DNA of 64,000 nucleotides. It comes from Cycas panzhihuaensis (lineage: Eukaryota; Cycadophyta). Location: contig CM041465.1 of NCBI GenBank assembly GCA_023213395.1, positions 93,627,741-93,691,740 on the forward strand, read 5' to 3'. The stretch's first letter is position 1; each line of letters begins with the position of its first letter. A model generated the notes under the pieces. It worked only from the letters and a program-made list of their open reading frames with translations, searched no databases and was not told where the DNA came from. The position numbers and the translations under genes were made by a program. Of this stretch, positions 1-9,080 are shown piece by piece.

Positions 1-1461
1 GCTTTTTTTCACACCTGTTTAATATATTCTTTCAAAATTTTCAATTGGTAGAATATTAATTACTTCATCAATAATATTTGATCATTTTTTCAACTTTTCT
101 AAGGATTAATTAGTACTTTTATACAATTTTTTGCCTACCCTGCTCCTGTTAGGCTCCACAAGGAGGTCCATTCCTTTGCCTCATTCAAAACGTGATTTAT
201 TGGTATCCATTTTCAAAACCGTCTATTTTATTGGATTCACATCTCAGCAATCTACATATTGATAAAATTTTAAGCTATTCTGACCTCATTCAATATAGTT
301 TTCAATCTGTTAAAGTTGAGTATATATATTCATCCTAACAAGCTTGTCTTCTTTCAAAACTTGTAAAGAAAATTCTAGTTCATATTTCCTTGTTTACTCA
401 AGTTTCTGCTTAATCTTTCTACAAGCACTTTACATTATTTTTGAACAAGCATTTGTTTATAAGGCAATACATAAAAGTTGTTCTTAAAAGAAGTTTTTTT
501 ACATTGAAGATTTATTATTCATTTGAGAAATTGGCATCTGTTTGAAAACTATCTATTCTCAAAAGTTTATTTTAAATCTTGCATAAGTGAAAAGTTTTGA
601 GCATCATTACTTCCTTTTTTATTGTTTTACTTTAAAAGTGTATCAAAGTTGTTGAAAAATATCATCCTTCTTACTATTAAAAGGAAAATTGCATTTCTTT
701 TCAAAGGCATCTTATATTTGTTTGTGGACATTATATTTTTTGAAAAAAAGCAAAAGAGTTTTTTGTAAAAGTTTTCATTTTGTCTTGCTTAGAGCATTTT
801 TTTCTATTATCAAAAGAATTTTCTTTTTTCTAAGCAAGACCACATTGCTAAATAGATTAGTTTTCACATTAAATAAGATAAATCTCGAATTGAACCACAC
901 TTTTTCCGGCCTTGCAAGGAGCAGTTAGGACCACGAAGTTACCACCACATGCTAATCGGCCTACTCATATTGGATGAGGACGACCATTAGCTATCAGTGT
1001 ATACGGTGGCGGTGAGGTGCGTAACCTTTTCATTTTATGGTGTTTGGAGACCAAGGCTAGACACGGAGAGGGTGAGTGCCTTTGGTTCGAGAACCTTCAC
1101 CGCTAGATCATCGTTAGGCATAAATCGGGCAGGTGGACCAACAATTGTGGGAGTGTCAAAGCCTTCTTAGCGACCACGTCTTGAGGTATATAGAGCCTAA
1201 CGCTCGATCTGGGTATAAAGGGTCCCTGTTTTGCCATCGTGGGCGGGCGCCATCGATGTAATAGCAACCGAAGGTTACCCCAGGAGAAACATAAACTTAA
1301 AGCCTAGTAGCCTTTCTAGGTCCTAGTTCATTTGTTCAAACTTTTGAAAACCTTGGGATATATATTTGGAAATAATTTCTTTCATTTAAGTTCTTTCAAA
1401 TTTTCTACATTCAAATATTTTGCTATTGCATTTATCACATTTTATACAACTTTAATTTACA
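1..1461 (+). other. Copia A1 long untranslated leader
   Basis: AT-rich, non-coding sequence lies upstream of gag. From about 275 onward it can be aligned with 25000-26628 of copia A2, including the stretch around 900-1300 that resembles 26050-26450. This places it as the 5' leader between primer-binding site and gag. Short open frames here (for example 689-928) are not shared with A2 and look accidental. No primer-binding site is visible, so it must lie farther left. Confidence 0.7.
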
Positions 1462-2642
1462 ATGACGTCTAGTTTTGGGAATATGATTATTCCTAAGTTT
1501 GATGGAAATAATTTTCTTAACTGGAGTAGGAGGATGAGGCCCATCCTCATAGCAAATGAAATGTGGGATATAGTGAGAAATGGTTACAATGACTTAGGAT
1601 CAAATCCAAGCGATCTTGAAAAGCTACATACAAAGAAAATATCAAAAAAGATAATGAAGCCTTAGCCCTTATTTTTTGCGCTTTAGAAGATCATGTTTTC
1701 CCACGAGTTAGTAAATCCATTAAGTCCAAAGAGACTTGGGATACCTTGACTTATATCTGAAGGTGCGTCCTCTAAACTACAAAACTTAAGAAGTAAGTTT
1801 GAAAATTTACGTATGATGCCTCATGAATCAATAATTGAATTTATGACCAAGATTCAAGATATAGTTAACCAAATGAGGTCCCTTGGGGATACCTTAACCG
1901 AACAAAGAGTAGTTGAACGGATCCTTGATGTGTAGGAGGCGCTTTGAGATGGTAGCTACTAGTATTAGTGTATCTAAAGACCTAAGTACCCTCAAAATAG
2001 AACAACTTCGCTATGCTCATGTCCATAGAAGAGCAACAAGCTGCCAATGAAACCTTAGAACATGCCTTTGCTACAAAGGCCAACATTCAACCTAATCCTC
2101 AAGATGGCACTTCAAAACAACACGAATCTCCTCTAAGGCGAAAAGATGAAAACCCTAGAAATGAACCTAGACAAAATCCTCCACGATACCAAGCTCCTCA
2201 TAATAGACAAGGACGAACCCCACAACATGAAAATTCTCCAAGACATTCGAACACTCAAAGAAACCCTAACCAACGAAGACAAGTTGAAAATCATTCTTGT
2301 TGTCCTCATTGTCATGGGAACCCACAACCTTCTAGAACACCTCAAAACCATCGTGACCAACCAAGAAATAATCATACTCAATTCTATGAGGAAAGGGGGA
2401 GACCTTTCAACCTTGATCGCTCTCCACCAAGGAATCAAAATCTTAGTTATGGAAAAAGAGATCAACTATATTGCACTTATTATCGTAGAAATGGTCACAC
2501 TGAAGATAAGTGTTTTTCAAAACATGGACCACCCTCTAGAGGACATGTGTCAAATACATCAGAATCTAAAATCAACAATAGGTTATTTCTATCTAGTTTT
2601 TCCAACCAGGAAGAAGAGGATGATAGTTGGTACGACCCATAA
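1462..2642 (+). pseudogene. gag: Copia A1 gag (UBN2-type capsid plus nucleocapsid), broken
   Basis: The start MTSSFGNMIIPKFDG followed by NFLNWSRRM is the usual opening of plant copia gag: a short DUF4219-like part, then a UBN2 capsid domain. Translation breaks near 1634, where one base is missing relative to copia A2, and resumes in another frame through about 1930. The C-terminal part (2013-2642) is rich in Pro, Asn, Gln and Arg and ends in a nucleocapsid knuckle near 2470. That knuckle reads CTYYRRNGHTEDKC, so the second Cys of the CCHC motif is now Tyr. The ATG is chosen because copia A2 begins at the equivalent place (26629). The overlapping 2146-2772 frame is a shadow. Confidence 0.85.
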
Positions 2643-3140
2643 AGAACAATTATTTCAAACTTTGGATACAAATAAGAAAGGGTCTATTATGTTTGGAGAC
2701 AACACTTCTCACCAATCGATTGGAAAAGGTAACATTGCCTTATTGGTGATAGTGGTGAATATAAATATTTAAATGATGTTCTATATGTCCACCTTTAAGG
2801 AAAAACTTACTATCGATGGGATGGATGATGGGACAAGACTATAAAATAATTTTGACAACGGCGAATGTGTTATTAAAGACAAACGACAAAATGAAGCTAT
2901 TGTTGCTAGGGGTATCATGACTAAAGATCGTTTATTTAAACTTTCTATCACCCCCTCAGATACATATGCCCTTAGAACCACAACTACTATGGATAGTGAC
3001 CTATGGCATCGACGTTTCGGTCACCTTAATTATACCTTTAGCCCTTATGAAAAGATTAGATAAGGTTAATGGCTTGCTATTGATGTCAATAAAGAGTTGT
3101 GTGAGGGTTGCCTTCTTGGAAAACATCATAGAAAGTTTTC
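2643..3140 (+). pseudogene. pol: Copia A1 protease remnant and GAG-pre-integrase region
   Basis: The stretch containing GSIMFGDNTSHQ (about 2677-2715) is the middle of a copia aspartic protease. The expected active-site segment just before it (D-S-G type, present as YIDSVYSTHMT in copia A2) is missing: compared with A2, 26 bases are gone between 2632 and 2636. The following part has DLWHRRFGHLN (near 3000), the His pair of the HHCC zinc site that precedes integrase. Several stops and frameshifts are present. The protein would cleave the polyprotein; this copy cannot. Confidence 0.8.
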
Positions 3141-3159
3141 CAGACTTTAGCCATCGGAC

Positions 3160-3830
3160 ATCCGCCCCTCTTCAACTCGTATACGAGATATTTGTGGCCC
3201 AATGGCCACTCCCTCATAGCGGTGCCAAATATTTCCTTACATTTATTGATGACTTTACAAGAAAGACTTGGGTGTTCTTTCTCAAATACAACTGATGCTT
3301 TTGACCACTTTGTTGACTTCAAAACCTTCGTTGAGCGACAAAGTGGATATCATATCCTCTCCTTAAGATCAGATAATAGGGGAGAATTTACCTCTAATAT
3401 GTTCAAGGATTCATGTATCCAACATGGGATTACGCGACAACATACCAACCCCTAAACCCCACAACAAAATGGTGTAGCTGAAAGAAAAAACAGAACTATC
3501 GCAGGAAAGGCACGTTGTATGCTTAAAGATAAAAACTTAGGCCATGAATTTTAACAAGCGATCCATACCGCAGTCTACTTACTTAATCGATGTTCCACAA
3601 AAGTCGTTAGGGGGAAGACACCAGAAGAAGCATGGATAGGTTCTAAACCTAGTATCCGTCACCTTAAGGTATTTGGTCATTTAGCCTATGCCCACATCCC
3701 CACCAAAGAAGAACCAAATTAGATGCTCATAGTGTAAAATGTATCTTTATTGGATATAGTGAATCATCAAAATCTTACAAAGTTTATGATCCCAATCCGA
3801 AAAGTTATTCTGAGTAGGGATGTCAAATTT
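3160..3830 (+). pseudogene. pol: Copia A1 integrase core, broken
   Basis: Integrase joins the cDNA ends to the host chromosome. Recognisable blocks in order are GAKYFLTFIDDFTRKTW (from about 3221), LRSDNRGEFTS (second catalytic Asp, near 3364-3395) and PQQNGVAERKNR (catalytic Glu, near 3460-3495), then the PEEAWIGSKP block near 3630. The first catalytic Asp lies in a disturbed stretch near 3180-3205 and is not readable in frame. At least two frame changes and stops (for example at 3453 and 3553) break it. About 260 residues are recognisable, normal for the core domain. Confidence 0.85.
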
Positions 3831-4029
3831 CAAGAGGACACCTACTATCAAAATAACCATGAACAACAAAAGGACATTACTATTAAGTTTAATGCATCAA
3901 ATACATCCAAACATGTGCCACCTATGTGGAGAAACTCTCCAAAACGACTAGGGAAACAACATCACCTCAACCACCATCACAACCACTACCTAAATGGGTT
4001 CAACACAATCATGACTTAGGAAATATATT

Positions 4030-4870
4030 AGATAACAATCGAAGATCTACGCGTTCACACAAAGTTAACTTTGCTCTAATGAGTAAGTTACTTGAAAGTC
4101 ATGAGCCTCAAACCTTTGGTGAGGCTAATCAACATGAGTCTTGGCAAAAGCCATGCAAGAGGAATATAAATCTATCGTTAAAAATGACACTTGGGAACTT
4201 GTAGACTTACCACCAAGAAAGAAAGCCATTGGAACCAAATGGGTTTATAAGACTAAGTTCCATTCTGATGGATCAATTGATAAATATAAAGCTCGTTTAG
4301 TTGCCAAAGGATATGCCCAAAGAGAAGGCATAGACTATACCGAAACATTTTGCCCAGCTTGCTAGAATGGAATCGCCAAGATGATAATAAGTTTAGCCGC
4401 TCAAATGGGTTGGCCTATTTATCAAATGGACGTAAAAAGTGCTTTTTTAAATGGTTATATCCAAGAAGATATCTATGTCTCTCAACCCCTCGGTTTTGAA
4501 GTCAGGGGGGAAGAAAACAAAGTGTATAAGTTAAAGAAAGCATTATATGGTCTAAAACAAGCACCTAGGGCTTGGTATTCCCGTATAGACACATATCTCA
4601 AAGATCAAGGGTTTGAAAGATCTCAAGCAGATCCAAACCTATACACCAAAATTAAAGGAAATTCGATATTGATCGTAGGACTTTACGTAGATGACTTAAT
4701 TTATACTGGAAATGACTTCCAACTTTTAAATCAATTTAAAGAAGCTATGTGTAAGGAATTCGAAATGACAGACTTAGGTCTTATGCATTACTTCCTAGGA
4801 TTGGAAGTGTGGCAAGATAAATAAGGAATTTTTATATCCTAACGTAAATATATATTAGACCTTCTACAAA
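4030..4870 (+). pseudogene. pol: Copia A1 reverse transcriptase (RVT_2), broken
   Basis: The RT begins with [20 protein letters not shown] (about 4192-4251) and has [26 protein letters not shown] and the catalytic YVDDLIYTGND near 4684, all typical of copia RVT_2. A frameshift and stop at about 4363 separates the first 75 residues from the next 147 (4381-4824). Two further stops near 4822 and 4840 look like former Gln codons changed to TAA. The catalytic Asp pair is intact although the frame is not. The linker before it (3750-4140) matches the equivalent linker of copia A2. Confidence 0.9.
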
Positions 4871-4878
4871 GATTTAAT

Positions 4879-5640
4879 ATGACAAACTGTAAACCATTGT
4901 CAATACCAGCAGAAATTGGAATTAAACTCTCTAAGACAGATGACTCAACTTCAGTTGATCCCACTCACTATAGACAACTGATTGGTAGCCTACTTTATTT
5001 AACCTCTACTCGACCTGATATAACATATTCTGTAAGTGTTGTATCTAGATTTATGCAGGATCCAAAGACATCCCATTGGCAAGCTGCTAAAAGAATCCTC
5101 AGATACCTTAAAGGGACTTCAGACTTTGGATTATACTACAAACCTACATCCGAGTTTCAGTTAACTGGTTATACAGATTCAGATTGGGCTGGTGATATTG
5201 ATGATAGAAAATCTACTTCCGGTTATGCATTTAGTATGGGATCAAGAAGAAGAGCTTGGAGTATAAAGAAACAAAATACGCTTCCTTATCCACACCAAGG
5301 TAATATAAAGCCAGATGTTAGGAGCATGTGAATCAACTGTTAAGAAGACTCTTACAGGATTTTCAAATTAAACAGCAAGGCCCCACTAAAATTTGGTGTG
5401 ACAATCAGAGTGCTATTCAAATGACCAAAAATCCAGTATTCCATGGCAGAACAAAGCACATTGAAACTCAATACCACTTTATTCGGGAACTTGTACAAGC
5501 AGAAGAGATAGAGTTGACTTATTGTAGCACCGAAGATCAAACAGCGGATATTTTTACAAAGGCCTTGGGAAAAATCAAGTTTGAGAAGTTCAGAGATGAT
5601 TTAGGAGTCATACACATTGGGCTTATGGGGGAGAATGTTG
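4879..5640 (+). pseudogene. pol: Copia A1 RNase H, broken
   Basis: The RT-RNase H connection (YRQLIGSLLYLTSTRPDI) and the RNase H domain follow RT. Motifs seen are TDSDWAGDIDDRKSTSGY (near 5178), IWCDNQSAIQM (near 5392) and KHIETQYHFIRE (near 5455). A frame change at about 5270-5330 separates two long open pieces, 4879-5331 and 5328-5708. The true coding end should be near 5640, because the second piece runs on into the LTR. The enzyme removes RNA from the RNA-DNA hybrid during copying. Confidence 0.88.
5624..5635 (+). other. Polypurine tract of copia A1
   Basis: TATGGGGGAGAA lies directly before the TG that starts the 3' LTR. Copia A2 has the same tract at 30855-30866. It primes plus-strand synthesis. 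Confidence 0.8.
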
Positions 5641-5973
5641 GGAATAATCCCAATGTTTGTGCACTAGAGCGCTTAGGGCCCCTCAAAGCCACCTTTGAGG
5701 GCCCCTAGGGCACCTTGAGCTGTTCAAAAGCCGCCCGGACCGACCACTCACGTGAGGTACGTATCACCGCTATTTATTTTTTATATTTTTTCAAACTAAC
5801 CTTAATTGTTGTGCAGCTAGGGTGATGGCGCCCGACGCCTCCCCGAATTCTCTATATAAGGGTTGGGAATACCTCCCTGGTGTTTATCAACACCGCCACT
5901 CTTTCAGAAATTGCCGTTGTACTCAAGATGAAAGCGTCGTGATGTCCTGCTCTGCTCCTCCGGCTCCATCACA
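5636..5973 (+). repeat. 3' LTR of copia A1 (338 bp)
   Basis: It starts TGTTGGGAATAATCCC and ends ATCACA, giving TG...CA ends. A TATA-like CTCTATATAAGG lies near 5850, matched by CTATTTAAGG in the copia A2 LTR. The first half aligns with both A2 LTRs; the last 60-100 bp align poorly, so the right end is inferred from the CA and from the immediate return of Tat-P LTR sequence at 5974. The next five bases, GGTAT, would be the target duplication. Confidence 0.75.
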
Positions 5974-6477
5974 GGTATGTTTCTATCCTTTACCTTTACT
6001 ATTTCTCTAGAAAGGTAGATAGAAGCATCATCTCATTACATAACTAACTGTCACATTTAAGTAATCACCTTGCACCTGTTGCTTGATCATGCTGCTTGTC
6101 ATTCTCTTAGCCTATAATGATCAATGGGACATGCATCCCCATGGTACTCCATAACCCTCCTATGCACCTCCATGTTGTCTTAAGCACCACTCAGCCTGCG
6201 TGATCCGTCACACCCCTTGCCATATCACAATCTTTAGCACCACATTGAGCATGATTGGTTTATCTTCGTGCCAGTTATCAGTTTCCCTGGGAGTCCTGCC
6301 GCTTTGGTACCCCATCCAGTTTAGATCATGCTCTTTATTTGACTATCTCTAGCCATTTGGATAGAGGACTAGGCCATCCTAGGCTAGGGGTATCCTCTTT
6401 TAAGACTCCTAGGCATGCTCGTTTTGGCCTATTTTGGTCTCTGTCACCGCACCGTGGCAAATACTGCAGTACCACGG

Positions 6478-6502
6478 TAAACTTCGTGGTACTATGAAGT
6501 TT
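6478..6502. promoter_or_regulatory. GGTACC-type palindrome in Tat LTR, upstream of TATA
   Basis: An inverted repeat with arms AAACTTC and GAAGTTT surrounds GGTAC about 140 bp before the TATA box. The 3' LTR copy (18240-18265) is nearly a perfect palindrome around GGTACC. Similar arrangements occur at 59425-59449 (Tat-I 3' LTR) and more weakly at 44180-44203 (Tat-O). It may bind a dimeric factor; that role is inference. Confidence 0.5.
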
Positions 6503-6638
6503 GTCATAGGGCAACTGTCATAACACATTTTTAAAAATTGTCATGGAAAACTTCACTTTTTTCATAAAATTGCCACTTAGATTCGACACCTCTCAAGCCT
6601 CACCTCAATCCTAATCGTCCATTTAGCCTAGGGTTAGG

Positions 6639-6647
6639 TATAAAGCC
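6639..6647 (+). promoter_or_regulatory. TATA box of Tat-P 5' LTR
   Basis: TATAAAGCC lies in the context GTTAGGTATAAAGCCC and is repeated at 18402 in the 3' LTR. The Tat-I LTRs have GGCATAAAGCC or GGCATAAAAGCC at the matching place (49674 and 59604). It is the best candidate core promoter. Confidence 0.65.
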
Positions 6648-7580
6648 CAAAACAACCTTATTTTCCACCTCTTCTTCCACCTTCCTTTCTCTCTTCTCTC
6701 TCTTTCAAAGGAGTTTTTTACAAGAGCGCCCTATAATGTTTAAGTTCCCTGTGTTCCAGCCTGAGATCCACCTATTGCATCTTTGATCCATAGTAGCAGG
6801 CTTACCAACTAACGTCTTCAAGCAAGGATTCATGCCCAAGTTTAGCCTCCACACCCTTTTTACAACTTCTAGCAAGTTTGTTTCCATTGTAGCACCCTAT
6901 TAAGGATACTCTATAAGCATACTAGATCTGCCATTTTCTATTGTTTTCAAGCACAGAACTATCTCCTACATAGCCTAGTAGGTATTTTTCCATTATTGTT
7001 TCATATCTTTCCTTTGGTTTGTCTTGTAAAAGGTTAGATCTTTGAGCACATCATTCCTTTCTTGTTTTTTTTGCTATATATAGGGGGCATTCCTCCCTTT
7101 TCTATTTTTCTGCCCTCTTGATCTCCTTATCCTCTCCTGGTTTTTTCCAAGGAGGCTGGGGGAGAGGACTCATAAAGAGCAAGAGAAAGGAGCCAAGGTG
7201 GGTTCTGTACCCACTAGGCCTACTCCTCAAGGACAAACCCCTTCTCCTCTTTCCTCTCCTTCACTTGTGCTTCTCTTGGGTCACCAAGGAGTCTTCGGGA
7301 TTTGGTCTATGCTTGATATCAGTGTATGAAGCCCTTGCTGCATTGTTTCTAGGTATGCACACTTCTCTTGGGCATCTCTTCCAGCCCCAAATGGTGTCCT
7401 CCATTCATCCTAGGTCCTGGCATAGTCAATGTTATAATTTGTTACACGTAGCATACTTGCAACATAGGCAACTTTCACAAACCTCGTAGTGATTGTTTCC
7501 TTTACTATCCACTACCGACAAGCTATCCTAATCTGATGTACCCTGTGTCTAAGGGTAGTGTGAAGGTGTACTTGCCATAG

Positions 7581-7603
7581 GGTTAGCCATTTCGAGGCTA
7601 ACC
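7581..7603 (+). other. Stem-loop in Tat LTR leader (GGTTAGCC / GGCTAACC)
   Basis: A perfect 8-bp stem with a 7-base loop lies about 940 bp after the TATA box, hence in transcribed leader. The core TAGCC, 6-7 base loop, GGCTA is present in all five Tat LTR copies: 7584, 19347, 45347, 50581 and 60516. Confidence 0.6.
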
Positions 7604-7921
7604 TCCCCTTGCCTTGGCTTGTGTTGTTGGTTTTTCTTGGGAGATTGTAGAGTTACTTTTGGTGGAAGATTACCTAACTTGAAACATTCTAACTTGCAAC
7701 ATTTCAGCATTTTACTATTACATATACTTGCTTTGTAGCCTAGAAGCCCCTTTGGAAAGTGAAAGGAACTTTGTGATTACAGGTTTTCCATACTACTTGC
7801 AGAGAAAGATAAACGGCGATAATCCAGGTGTGTTCCTTAGCCTTCTTTTCTTTGGTTGTTCTATCCTTTATAGAGTTCCTTTTTCCTTTACATTTTATTG
7901 CTTCTTTCCTTTCATCTTTGG

Positions 7922-7939
7922 GGGAGGTAAGGAAACCTC
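7922..7939 (+). other. Splice-donor-like GAGGTAAGG inside a short stem-loop
   Basis: GGAGGT and ACCTCC can pair around AAGGAA, so a consensus 5' splice donor (AG|GTAAGG, GT at 7927) overlaps the stem. Matching sites are at 19700, 45685, 50925 and 60854. In the Tat-O and Tat-I copies the flanks change to runs of G and C that still pair. Confidence 0.5.
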
Positions 7940-8879
7940 CTACACTTCTCATACAATGGGAAAAGGGAAACGAGGAAGCGGGTATAGTGTAAGACAAAGA
8001 TCATATTTCAGCTGCATCGTTCTTCCAGGTATGCCGCTTTCATTTGATTGGTCTTTTCGTGTTTCCTTTAGCTTGTATGCTTTCATAAAAAGACATAATG
8101 GAATAAAATAAAAGGGAATCATTATTATCATCATCTTGCACATTAGTTTGCATTCTAGGAAAGAACATCTATTAAGGGTTATCCCCTTCCTTCTTTCACC
8201 CAATTGCATTGCTGTGCATGTTGCATGATATCTTGGTTTATTTCTTTGCTTCTCTTTCCCTTGTTTGAAATGAAATGAGAGTGATAATTTGTTTTTTGAG
8301 AGATAAAGTATATTTATTATTCTTTGTACATATATGCTTAGAATACCTCTTATTTGCACACATACACAACTAGTCTCCACCTTATTGTTACGTATAGAGA
8401 TTAGACTCCTTTGCGCATAGAGTGGAAGGAACTCTTTTCGCTACCACTCTTTATCCATCCAACTTTCCTGTTAAGTGGATTCATTCTTAGAGGATCCATC
8501 CCCTAAGATCTCCTTTTTACCTTATCATACCTACATACACTTCACCTACATCCCTTATCTTTCTTTCCATGAGGATTCACTCCCTCGTCGGGTCTTGCCT
8601 TTCCCTTCTGACCGTCCAAGGGCAGGAAGACCCTTGCTTCAAGGTTACTCTGGTAATCGAGGACATTCCTCACCTATGCTCCCCTTCAAAGTCAAAAATT
8701 AAGTTACCTTAAGGAAGTCATGTGCCATTCGTGGGTGCCAAACCTGCGTTCCAATGCACGGATGTCCTGTGTGGGTGCTTCCTTGCACTTGTTGGTTTAA
8801 TCCCTTTATCCCAAAGCCTTTCATCAATTATCTTAATCTCAACTAGGTGTAGTTACCATCCCCATAGACCCGATTCCAC

Positions 8880-8898
8880 TGGCGACTATACTAAGGAC
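8880..8898 (+). other. Primer-binding site of Tat-P
   Basis: TGGCGACTATACTAAGGAC begins one base after the LTR end. Tat-O has the related TGGCAACCATACTAGGGAC at 46300. A tRNA 3' end starting with ACCA and carrying GTCGCCA would pair; I have not verified which tRNA. Confidence 0.75.
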
Positions 8899-9080
8899 CC
8901 GCCAGTAAGGGAATTAGTCTTTCTCTTTTTCTTGTTAGTGCTACTACCTCTTTGTAGCTTTAACTTTTGATTTTATTGGGTAGCCCCCAACATGTGCACT
9001 ACTTTGTTTCTCTCTTCTTCTAGTGCATAGGTAGGACTTGCATGTGACGATTCTCACGTCACTTACGAGGCCTACCTCCA

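Larger units (their letters stand above)
1..5973 (+). mobile_element. Copia A1: Ty1/copia retrotransposon, 5' end outside the window
   Basis: Domains run in the Ty1/copia order gag, protease remnant, integrase, RT, RNase H, then a purine tract and a 3' LTR. The 5' LTR lies left of position 1. The copy is dead: frameshifts and stops interrupt every gene and the protease active site is deleted. It is the same family as copia A2 (22654-31179); leader, coding region and LTR can be lined up. The 3' LTR ends in CA at 5973 and the sequence then continues in register with a Tat LTR (5974 equals 17744 of the 3' LTR of Tat-P). I therefore read A1 as an insertion into the Tat-P 5' LTR. Confidence 0.88.
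5974..8878 (+). repeat. 5' LTR of Tat-P (first 53 bp displaced by copia A1)
   Basis: It aligns along its whole length with 17744-20651. It ends GATTCCA, one base before a primer-binding site. It holds a TATA box (6639), a GGTACC-centred palindrome (6478-6502), a perfect stem-loop (7581-7603) and a splice-donor-like stem-loop (7922-7939). Open frames inside (7118-7489, 7728-8111 and others) are not kept open in the other LTR copies, so I do not call genes. Confidence 0.88.

Noticed and set aside
689-928. 79-aa Lys/Phe/Leu-rich frame in the copia A1 leader
   Set aside because: It is not open in the equivalent leader of copia A2 (about 25850-26070) and has no recognisable motif.
2146-2772. 208-aa frame overlapping copia A1 gag
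   Set aside because: It is out of frame with the nucleocapsid over most of its length; only its last part reads the protease remnant, which is annotated as such.
5974-5990. A true exon-intron border CAG|GTATGT at the copia A1 and Tat-P junction
   Set aside because: The GTATGT belongs to the Tat LTR in both copies and the CAG arises by juxtaposition with the copia LTR end, so it is a junction coincidence.
7728-8111. 127-aa frame in the Tat-P 5' LTR, with a counterpart at 19501-19770
   Set aside because: The counterpart is shorter and frame ends differ; it is shared LTR sequence, not a conserved protein.
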